From JAVBUP01 sp031555175 (GTDB lineage: Bacteria > Bacillota_I > Bacilli_A > Erysipelotrichales > Coprobacillaceae): a DNA stretch of 64,000 nt. The stretch spans positions 1 through 64,000 of the forward strand of contig JAVBUP010000016.1 in assembly GCA_031555175.1 (NCBI GenBank), written 5' to 3'. This document shows positions 57,264 through 64,000 of the stretch, piece after piece; positions within the stretch are counted from its first letter, which is position 1, and every line of letters starts with the position of its first letter. The position numbers and the translations under genes are program-made. A model generated the notes under the pieces. It was given only the letters and a program-made list of their open reading frames with translations. It ran no database searches and was not told the origin of the DNA.

Positions 57264-58359
57264 ATTTAAATAAACGAGTAATATCATTAATCGATACAAA
57301 TATCATTAATCCAAACACTAAGCATAAGCCAATTGTTTGAACAACATATCTTACTTTGACTGGCACTGGTTTTCCCATGCCTTTTTCGATTAGTGCAAAT
57401 AATACTTGGGCTCCATCAAGACCAGGTATTGGTAATAAATTGAATACACCAACATTAATACTCAGCATCGCTATCAATAGTAAAATGTTTGAGACATTTC
57501 CTTGCTCCGCAACTTCACTAGTTATGTTAAATATTCCAACTGGTCCAGATAATTGACTAAATACAGTCTTATCAGTAAACATTCTTCCTAGTGTTCCAAA
57601 GATGGCTGTTGACATCTCTACCAGTTCTTCGCCAGTATATTTAAATGCCTCACTAATGCTCATATGACGATAAGTATTATTAATCCCTAATAAGTATTTA
57701 TCACTTCCATCAGGGCGAACAGCTTGAGCTACAAACTCAATTTCTTGTTTGTTTTCTCCACGTAGTACTTTGATTACTACTCTTGATTCATCGGAAGAGG
57801 AAAACTCACCAGCGTTTTCTACCGATAAAGCATTTGAGATATCACTAAACTCGTTAATAATGAATTCTTTCCCAGAGAAAACTTTAATTGAGATGATTTC
57901 GTCACCTTCTTGCATACCAACTTTTTCAGCAGGATATCCAGCAACGACTGTTCCTATAACATTGTCATTTGTCGGCATTCTACCTTGAGTAAAATTAACA
58001 CCCAACAATATAACTATCGCCAATACAAAGTTCATTACTACTCCAGCTAACATAACAACTACTTGTTGCCACGTTTTTATACCAGGTATTGTACGCTCTC
58101 TTGGTAAATCTACCATGTTCGGATTATCTTGTTGATCAGCTTCACCAGCCATTGCCACAAAGCCACCAATTGGCAAAAGTTTTAATGAATACTTTGTTTC
58201 TTTGCCTTTTACTGAAAAAATTGTTGGACCCATACCAAGAGCAAACTCATCACAATAAACACCAAATTTCTTTGCAGCTAAGAAATGACCAAGTTCGTGT
58301 ATAAATATAATCGAACCCAATACTAAAACAAACACTATCACATTAATTATTGATTGCAT
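57262..58359 (-). CDS. rseP: Site-2 zinc metalloprotease RseP/RasP
   Basis: A membrane protease of 365 residues that cleaves anti-sigma factors and signal-peptide remnants within the membrane. It has HELGH at residues 21-25, a central PDZ domain (AGYPAEKVGMQEGDEIISI), and the second metal motif NLLPIPGLDGAQVL near residue 310. It is the second M50 protease of the window, distinct from the SpoIVFB-like one. It ends the uppS-cdsA-dxr-rseP operon. Confidence 0.96.
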   Translation of the reverse strand: MQSIINVIVFVLVLGSIIFIHELGHFLAAKKFGVYCDEFALGMGPTIFSVKGKETKYSLKLLPIGGFVAMAGEADQQDNPNMVDLPRERTIPGIKTWQQVVVMLAGVVMNFVLAIVILLGVNFTQGRMPTNDNVIGTVVAGYPAEKVGMQEGDEIISIKVFSGKEFIINEFSDISNALSVENAGEFSSSDESRVVIKVLRGENKQEIEFVAQAVRPDGSDKYLLGINNTYRHMSISEAFKYTGEELVEMSTAIFGTLGRMFTDKTVFSQLSGPVGIFNITSEVAEQGNVSNILLLIAMLSINVGVFNLLPIPGLDGAQVLFALIEKGMGKPVPVKVRYVVQTIGLCLVFGLMIFVSINDITRLFK

Positions 58360-58369
58360 ATAACTCCTC

Positions 58370-59512
58370 CTAAACTCTCTTTAAAACTTCTTCCCGTGCC
58401 CAGTTGTCTATTTCTATTAACTGTTCTAAACTCGGGTCCTTAATAACTTCATGCACATTCATAACTTCTTCAACCATATCAACTATTCTTAAGAATTTTA
58501 TCTTTCCTTTTAAAAACAAATCAACAGCTTGCTCATTTGCCCCATTTAACACACATGGTAATGAACCCCCAGTTCTACCAGCTTTGTAAGCCAATGCCAT
58601 TGGTTTAAATCTTATGTGATCCATCTCTCTAAATGTTAAGCTACCAATCTCTGCTAAGTTCAATGACTTCGCATTCATTAATTCAATGCGATGTGGATAT
58701 GATAAAGCATACTGTATTGGTAAGCGCATATCAGGCGTACCAAGTTGAGCAATTACAGATGTATCGATGAACTCAACCATAGAATGGACAACAGATTGAG
58801 GATGTATCAATACATCAATATGGTCATAATCAATGTCATATAACCAGCTTGCCTCCATTACTTCTAAACCCTTATTAAACATGGTTGCAGAATCAATCGT
58901 AATTTTTGCTCCCATACTCCAGTTTGGATGATTTAACGCTTCTTCCACGCTAACATCTTTCAATTCTTCTAAAGTTTTGTCTCTAAAACTTCCTCCAGAA
59001 GCAGTAATAATCAAACGCTTTATTTCTTTAGGATTTTCTCCATTTAATGACTGAAATATTGCTGAATGCTCACTATCTACTGGTAATAATTTAACATTAT
59101 ACTTTTTAACCAATTTCATAATTATATGACCAGCAACAACAAGTGTTTCTTTATTAGCTAATGCAATGTCCTTTTTTGCCTTTATCGCTTCAATTGTTGG
59201 TTTTAATCCAGCGAAACCAACAATAGCATTAAGTACGATATTTGCTTCTTGTAAAGTAGCAATCTTAATCAAACCATCTTCACCACATAGTACAGTTAAA
59301 TTAGGATATTTATTGACTAGATATGTTCTATCTTCTTCTAGAGATACACATACAATCTTACAATCAGTCATAGCAATTATTTCTTCTAGCTTTGCTATAT
59401 TCCTTCCAGCTGACATCGCTAATAAATGATATTCATGAGGATGATTAATAATTACATCAATACTTTGGGTACCAATGGAACCAGTCACACCCAGTATAAC
59501 TATTTCTTTCAT
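58370..59512 (-). CDS. dxr: 1-deoxy-D-xylulose 5-phosphate reductoisomerase
   Basis: Second step of the non-mevalonate isoprenoid route: makes MEP from DXP with NADPH. It has 380 residues: the NADPH site ILGVTGSIGTQSIDVI, KKDIALANKETLVVAG, the metal and substrate part LPVDSEHSAIFQSL, and HPNWSMGAKITIDSATM. Its product chain leads to undecaprenyl phosphate, the lipid carrier made by the operon's uppS. Confidence 0.97.
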   Translation of the reverse strand: MKEIVILGVTGSIGTQSIDVIINHPHEYHLLAMSAGRNIAKLEEIIAMTDCKIVCVSLEEDRTYLVNKYPNLTVLCGEDGLIKIATLQEANIVLNAIVGFAGLKPTIEAIKAKKDIALANKETLVVAGHIIMKLVKKYNVKLLPVDSEHSAIFQSLNGENPKEIKRLIITASGGSFRDKTLEELKDVSVEEALNHPNWSMGAKITIDSATMFNKGLEVMEASWLYDIDYDHIDVLIHPQSVVHSMVEFIDTSVIAQLGTPDMRLPIQYALSYPHRIELMNAKSLNLAEIGSLTFREMDHIRFKPMALAYKAGRTGGSLPCVLNGANEQAVDLFLKGKIKFLRIVDMVEEVMNVHEVIKDPSLEQLIEIDNWAREEVLKRV

Positions 59513-59522
59513 AATTATTCTC

Positions 59523-60299
59523 CTACAATATAAATAATAAACATAAGTAGAATACTACATAATTAAAGCTAACACTATCTAATCTATCCAACAAACCGCC
59601 ATGACCAGGCAATAAATTAGAAAAATCCTTTATTCCGTAATGTCTTTTAACACTACTAAACACTAAATCACCAATTTGAGTTGTAATGGTCAATAATAAG
59701 GCAGTAACAATAGTAGCTAAAATAGACATTTTGACTTCAAAGAAAAATGCAAAAGTAACCGCAACAATCGTACCAATAACAATACCACCAATAGAGCCTT
59801 CTATTGATTTCTTTGGCGACAGTCTAGGAATTAACTTATGTTTACCAAATGTTACACCAATAAAATATGCCCCAGTATCACATCCAAATGTGGCAAATAA
59901 TACAAATAAGAATGTTGGTAAATTTATACATGTCCTAACATAATACAAAGTTCTAAAAGCAACTCCTATTAGAAAAGTCATTGTGAATAAATAAGTCACA
60001 TCTTCATATGAAACTTCTTCAAAGAAAATGTTAAAGGCAAACAACGCGATTATTAACCCAATGAAAATCCTATTATCGATTACTAAGTTTCTTGTATCAA
60101 AGAATGTTAAGTAAAACATTGTTATATATATTAGCAAATGTACAAGTAGCGGCCATTTCCTATTAGGAGCTTTCAAAAGTTCATAAGTAGCTCCTGTAAC
60201 AACTATGATACCAAAGATATTAAACCACATCCCACCAAGTGACACGAGAGGCACACATACTGCAAACATTAATATTCCAGTAATTATTCTTTGTTTCAT
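59523..60299 (-). CDS. cdsA: Phosphatidate cytidylyltransferase
   Basis: An integral membrane enzyme that makes CDP-diacylglycerol for phospholipids. It has 258 residues, multiple spans, the CdsA signature with FGCDTGAYFIGVTFGKHKLIPRLSPKKS split over positions near 145-172, and KDFSNLLPGHGGLLDRLDS at the C-terminal side. It overlaps uppS by four bases (ATGA). Confidence 0.95.
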   Translation of the reverse strand: MKQRIITGILMFAVCVPLVSLGGMWFNIFGIIVVTGATYELLKAPNRKWPLLVHLLIYITMFYLTFFDTRNLVIDNRIFIGLIIALFAFNIFFEEVSYEDVTYLFTMTFLIGVAFRTLYYVRTCINLPTFLFVLFATFGCDTGAYFIGVTFGKHKLIPRLSPKKSIEGSIGGIVIGTIVAVTFAFFFEVKMSILATIVTALLLTITTQIGDLVFSSVKRHYGIKDFSNLLPGHGGLLDRLDSVSFNYVVFYLCLLFIL

Positions 60300-61048
60300 T
60301 TCTTTAAACCTCCAAAGCGACGATTTCTAGACTGATAATCTAGTAATACACTATACAAATCATCAATACTAAATTCTGGCCACATACGATCTACAAACGC
60401 TAGCTCAGCATAAGCAATCTGCCAAAGTAAGAAATTAGAAATGCGATATTCCCCACTCGTCCTAACCATAAAGTCAAGTTGTGGCAAATCAGCAGTCATC
60501 AAGTAATTATCAAACATAGTCGGATTAAAATCTTCTATCTCCAAATCTCCATTTTTATAATCAATCGCCATGTCTCGGCATGCCTCAATTATTTCAATAT
60601 TTGAACCATAATTAAAAGCAAAACATAAAATTAACCCAGTATTATTTTTAGTTTGTTCACAAGCATCAAAGATAACATCTTTGCAATAAGATGGCACATC
60701 TTCTAGATGACCAATATAGCGAACTTGAATATTATTCTCCATGAAATCTTTCATATAAGATTGAAAGAACTCACTAGGCAGTCTAAATATATACTCAACT
60801 TCATCCTTTGGCCTTTTCCAATTCTCAGTAGAAAATGTATAAACTGTCATAGCTTTCACGCCAAGTTTATTACACTCTATTGCCAGTGTTCTTATATTCT
60901 TTATCCCTTCATGGTGACCAAAAGTTCTTGGCATACCTTTACTTTTAGCCCAACGACCATTACCATCCATAATGAAAGCAATATGCCTAGGAATATTATT
61001 CATATCTAATTCTGTTTGAATGTGAGTTTGTTTCTTTTTAAAGAACAT
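60296..61048 (-). CDS. uppS: Undecaprenyl pyrophosphate synthase
   Basis: A cis-prenyltransferase that makes the C55 lipid carrier for wall synthesis. It has 250 residues: HIAFIMDGNGRWAKSKG with the catalytic aspartate, RTFGHHEG, YTFSTENWKRP, and the C-terminal RTSGEYRISNFLLWQ. This RTSGE-R-SNFL motif confirms the family. First gene of the uppS-cdsA-dxr-rseP operon. Confidence 0.97.
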   Translation of the reverse strand: MFFKKKQTHIQTELDMNNIPRHIAFIMDGNGRWAKSKGMPRTFGHHEGIKNIRTLAIECNKLGVKAMTVYTFSTENWKRPKDEVEYIFRLPSEFFQSYMKDFMENNIQVRYIGHLEDVPSYCKDVIFDACEQTKNNTGLILCFAFNYGSNIEIIEACRDMAIDYKNGDLEIEDFNPTMFDNYLMTADLPQLDFMVRTSGEYRISNFLLWQIAYAELAFVDRMWPEFSIDDLYSVLLDYQSRNRRFGGLKK

Positions 61049-61072
61049 GTTATCACTCCTCTACAACAAATT

Positions 61073-61081
61073 ATTATAGCA
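61073..61081 (-). promoter_or_regulatory. Extended -10 promoter of uppS
   Basis: TGCTATAAT on the minus strand about 25 bases before the ATG. No clear -35 box is present. Confidence 0.5.
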
Positions 61082-61121
61082 CAAAATAGTACTTAAAAAT
61101 ATACAAATGCAATAACTGAAA

Positions 61122-61141
61122 ATAGATGGCTAGCCATCTAT
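61122..61141 (-). terminator. Terminator after the Tim44-like gene
   Basis: A perfect 20-base palindrome (ATAGATGGCT and its complement) 15 bases after the stop codon, followed by a short T tract on the minus strand. Confidence 0.65.
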
Positions 61142-61155
61142 CTCAAATAACCCTA

Positions 61156-62070
61156 CTAAGCAGAATGAATATCATCTAGTAACCAGTCACTTTTATTAAC
61201 TTTCATATCTTTTCCACAATACTCACAAACCATATCATTTGAAACTTTATTTGTTCCACCGCATGATGGACATTGATACGTTTCGTGTTCCTTATCAATA
61301 TTTATTCCGTCATATCCAAATTCTCTTTCCAAAGTCATTTCATATTTAAGAGTCCAGTCTTTACTTGGATCACTTTCCAATACTTCTTTTGACGATGCAT
61401 CAATTACATAATCCTTCATCATTGCAGTAATTCTTAATTTGATAGTTTCCTTATTATTTGCACACTTGTAACTGTATATTGAGCAATTTTTTATCAGTAT
61501 CTTTTCTACCACATTAATCTTGTTGTTTTTAATATAGTCTTTAACTAATACAGCATGTTGCTTATATAAATCTTCTGTTTCTATTTCGCTAAGCTCTTCT
61601 AGATCTCTATTTGACCATGCATATTGCGATCTCAAAAAGATTCCTTTTGCCAAAGCAATAAAATCTTCTTCTACAAATTCTGGATTATTGTCTTTAATAA
61701 TATCTAACAAAGACTTCTTTTTAGCGCCAGCAGTCGACGATTCGTTTTGATCTCCACTAGCTGTTATAGCAGACATTCCACCAAATAAAATGAAACACAC
61801 TACTCCAGCCACCAATAAAAAAGCAAAAAATGAACCATCTAACCCTGATGTAGTGCTACCATAACTTGATCCGGTTGACCTGCCCGATGATGAACTAGAT
61901 GATGAACCAGATGATGGACTTGAGGAAGACCCTGATGATGAGCTAGATGATCCTGAGTTATCATCATATCGATTATTATTACCAATATCTGCCTTTGTAC
62001 TAATAGGCATGCAACATACAATAATTAATGCAAATAATACTTTTAAGTATTTGTAATAGCCCCTTTTCAA
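61156..62070 (-). CDS. Secreted/membrane Tim44-like domain protein with Ser-rich segment and zinc ribbon
   Basis: A 304-residue protein starting with TTG behind AGGAGGGG. It has a signal peptide (residues 1-27, cut likely after STKA), a serine/glycine-rich stretch (39-75), a membrane span (about 80-99), a Tim44-like domain (FIALAKGIFLRSQYAWSNRD onward) and a C-terminal zinc ribbon (CPSCGG and CEYCGK). With the signal cleaved, the serine-rich part would be outside and the Tim44-like part inside. Such proteins are common in Bacillota, but the function is unknown. It lies between miaA and uppS. Confidence 0.8.
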   Translation of the reverse strand: MKRGYYKYLKVLFALIIVCCMPISTKADIGNNNRYDDNSGSSSSSSGSSSSPSSGSSSSSSSGRSTGSSYGSTTSGLDGSFFAFLLVAGVVCFILFGGMSAITASGDQNESSTAGAKKKSLLDIIKDNNPEFVEEDFIALAKGIFLRSQYAWSNRDLEELSEIETEDLYKQHAVLVKDYIKNNKINVVEKILIKNCSIYSYKCANNKETIKLRITAMMKDYVIDASSKEVLESDPSKDWTLKYEMTLEREFGYDGINIDKEHETYQCPSCGGTNKVSNDMVCEYCGKDMKVNKSDWLLDDIHSA

Positions 62071-62117
62071 ACTTTCCCCTCCTATTACTTTTATGTCAAT
62101 AAAATACTATCATAATT

Positions 62118-63038
62118 TTATTTGGAATGATACCAATTTTCGACATCAATTAACACTTTGCTTACCGTTTCCGTGAATTTTTCTAAATTGACTTCATACC
62201 ATGAAACATCAAATTGATTATTAAACCAAGTATATTGTCTCTTAGCAAAATTTCGAGAATTTTTCTTAATTAATTCTACTGTTTCACTCAGTGTTTGCAC
62301 ACCTTTAAAATAATCAAAAAATTCTTTATAACCAATTCCTTCAAAGCATCTTAATCCTTGTAAGGATCCGTGTTGTGTCAATAAATCAACTTCCGCTTCT
62401 AACCCTTGTTGCATCATTAAATCAACTCGATTATTAATTCTATTATATAATAATTCACGCTCTAATGTTAATGCAATAAAATATATATCATAAATTGGTT
62501 TATGTTGTTGGGCATTTTCTATAGCCGATTTAGTTGTATTGTTATTCTCATAGATTGCTATTGCTCTTAAAACACGCTTGCGATTATTTTTATGAATAGT
62601 TTTGCATGATTCTGGATCAATACTTAGTAAAACTTCATAAAGTTCATCATTGCTCATGTCTTGATATTTAGCCATATTGGTATTTGCTTGTTCTTCTTCA
62701 AATACATAATCATAAAGAGCGGCTTTAATATAAAAGCCAGTACCACCAACAATAATTGGTATCTTACCCCTAGCAGTTATATCATTGATTTTATTCCTTA
62801 CATCATCTTGAAATCTTTTTACGCTATAAGATTCTTCTATATCACAAATATCAATAAGGTGATGAGGAATACCTTCCGCCTCTTTAGCCGTTACTTTAGC
62901 AGTTCCAATATCCATTCCTCTATAAATCTGCATCGAATCACCAGATATTACTTCTCCTTTTAATTCTTTTGCTAACTCCACACCCATCCTTGTCTTACCA
63001 ACACTTGTTGGGCCAACTACTACTATGACTTTTTTCAT
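62118..63038 (-). CDS. miaA: tRNA dimethylallyltransferase MiaA
   Basis: Attaches the isopentenyl group to A37 of UNN-decoding tRNAs (i6A37). It has 306 residues, with the P-loop VVGPTSVGKTRMG, ISGDSMQIYRGMDIGTAKV, and the tRNA-binding KRQYTWFNNQ near the C-terminus. The dimethylallyl donor comes from the MEP route, of which dxr is encoded nearby. Confidence 0.97.
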   Translation of the reverse strand: MKKVIVVVGPTSVGKTRMGVELAKELKGEVISGDSMQIYRGMDIGTAKVTAKEAEGIPHHLIDICDIEESYSVKRFQDDVRNKINDITARGKIPIIVGGTGFYIKAALYDYVFEEEQANTNMAKYQDMSNDELYEVLLSIDPESCKTIHKNNRKRVLRAIAIYENNNTTKSAIENAQQHKPIYDIYFIALTLERELLYNRINNRVDLMMQQGLEAEVDLLTQHGSLQGLRCFEGIGYKEFFDYFKGVQTLSETVELIKKNSRNFAKRQYTWFNNQFDVSWYEVNLEKFTETVSKVLIDVENWYHSK

Positions 63039-63087
63039 GTTATCACCAAATTTAGGTTACCAAATCCACCTTTTAAAGTCAAACAAA

Positions 63088-63109
63088 AAGGAAAGAAGTT
63101 TCTTTCCTT
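63088..63109 (-). terminator. Terminator after the FtsX-type permease
   Basis: A stem AAGGAAAG/CTTTCCTT with a six-base loop and a five-T tail on the minus strand. Confidence 0.85.
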
Positions 63110-63111
63110 AA

Positions 63112-64000
63112 TTATTTATTCAATATCGCATCTATAGGTTTCATTTTAGAAATACGTCTAATTGGCAATATACTAGAAATAACTGTCACGGCAATTACTA
63201 TTAAATAGATTACAATAAACTGTCTAATACCAATTATGAATGGTGTTAAAATAATACCTACGCCATGCATTATTACTCCGTTTAAGACTTGCGTTACAAC
63301 TATCAACATTATAGCTGATATCGTTCCAGCAATTGTTGATAACACCAAGCCTTCCCATAAAAATATCTTAACGATATCAATACTTCGCGATCCAAGTGCT
63401 CGAAGTACACCAATTTCTTTCTTGCGATAATTTACACTAGTAATTATAAAATTAGCTATTAGGAAAATAGTAAATGTTAATAATACTGCACTGATATAGA
63501 ATGCTATATCTTTTAAAACTTTTATTGTTCTAACCATGCCTGTAACATCCATCGAATAAGTAGATTGAGTACTTATTTCATCATAATATGGGAACATATC
63601 TATTAATGATTTAAAGTCCTTTTCAGTTGTAGTTGGAATTAAATATCCAGTTAATTGAATAGTTTCCAATTTATAATCCTTAACTAGGTCCATTGAAAAA
63701 TAATTATACTGTTCAAAATAATCAACATATACTCCCATTATTCCAACAATTCTAATATTTTCATACTTTTTAGTTGATTCATCTGAACTATAGCTTCTTC
63801 CTTCATAAATATTTAGATCAACTTCTTTACCTATAACATCTAAATCTTTGATATAGTTTGCAAAGAATTTTTGTTGAAGCTCAGTTTTATCTTCACCACT
63901 ATGCTTACTAAGATATTCAGATAAACTTTTCGAATATTGCTCATAGTTAAAAGATTTTAATTGATAGGCGCTAATTATCATTTCATTCTTATTTAGTTTA
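63112..64000 (-). CDS. FtsX/MacB-type ABC transporter permease, 5' part outside window
   Basis: The frame remains open to the window edge, so the 5' end is missing. The visible part is the C-terminal portion of an FtsX-domain permease: an extracellular region, then four membrane spans. The typical cytosolic segment VNYRKKEIGVLRALGSRSIDIVKIF is present in pieces around the second span, and the end reads ILPIRRISKMKPIDAIL. These exporters handle peptides, lipids or lipoproteins, and their ATPase is usually adjacent, here outside. Confidence 0.85.
   Translation of the reverse strand, partial: KLNKNEMIISAYQLKSFNYEQYSKSLSEYLSKHSGEDKTELQQKFFANYIKDLDVIGKEVDLNIYEGRSYSSDESTKKYENIRIVGIMGVYVDYFEQYNYFSMDLVKDYKLETIQLTGYLIPTTTEKDFKSLIDMFPYYDEISTQSTYSMDVTGMVRTIKVLKDIAFYISAVLLTFTIFLIANFIITSVNYRKKEIGVLRALGSRSIDIVKIFLWEGLVLSTIAGTISAIMLIVVTQVLNGVIMHGVGIILTPFIIGIRQFIVIYLIVIAVTVISSILPIRRISKMKPIDAILNK

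Noticed and set aside
61839..61951. Simple repeats in the serine stretch as an assembly artefact or tandem-repeat element
   Set aside because: Codons vary through the stretch and the frame is kept on both sides, so it reads as a normal low-complexity protein segment.

Overview
The window is a piece of a low-GC chromosome from a walled, Gram-positive-type bacterium (Bacillota, class Bacilli in the wide sense). TGA is used as a stop codon, which excludes the recoded mollicutes. MurE, MltG and UppS imply peptidoglycan. The 16S rRNA and the gene order look closest to Erysipelotrichia-like lineages, but I cannot fix a genus by reading. Almost every gene is on the minus strand; the exceptions are rarA and a small XRE regulator.

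Layout from left to right: a minus-strand rRNA operon (23S cut by the window edge, a spacer without tRNA, complete 16S, a strong promoter and a pre-16S processing stem); rarA divergent from it; a nucleoside ABC transporter of the NupNOPQ type; ftsK/spoIIIE; an RNase J2-like gene; guaB; an AzgA/PbuG-type purine permease under a guanine riboswitch; tex; a GNAT gene; rpsU; then ruvA-ruvB-rsmE-unknown-mtaB-murE/deoC. murE and deoC form one uninterrupted frame. Next come an amidotransferase, obgE-lysM-nadE, an ASCH gene, rplU-prp-rpmA, and spoIVFA-spoIVFB in the order known from Bacillus subtilis. These are followed by a cupin, a small membrane protein, a phosphoesterase, a cysteine desulfurase with thiI, and then greA, udk, trhP2, trhP1, trmR, mltG, a DUF1292 gene, ruvX, ireB and alaS under an alanine T-box.

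An orphan 188-codon gene with palindromes in its promoter faces the XRE regulator. To its right is the rimP-nusA-rnpM-ylxQ-infB-rbfA operon with a terminator-like hairpin in its leader, then polC, rseP-dxr-cdsA-uppS, a Tim44-like membrane protein, miaA, and the 3' part of an FtsX-type permease.

The genes are mostly core: translation and ribosome maturation, tRNA modification (s4U8, ms2t6A37, i6A37, the ho5U34/mo5U34 route), wall and isoprenoid synthesis, DNA repair and purine salvage. I see no mobile element, CRISPR array, tRNA gene or phage gene. The observations most worth a second look are the murE-deoC read-through frame, the orphan gene with its palindromic promoter and divergent XRE gene, the NusA acidic tail plus leader hairpin, the metal-ligand-rich DUF1292 tail, and the unknown 261-residue gene inside the rsmE-mtaB operon.
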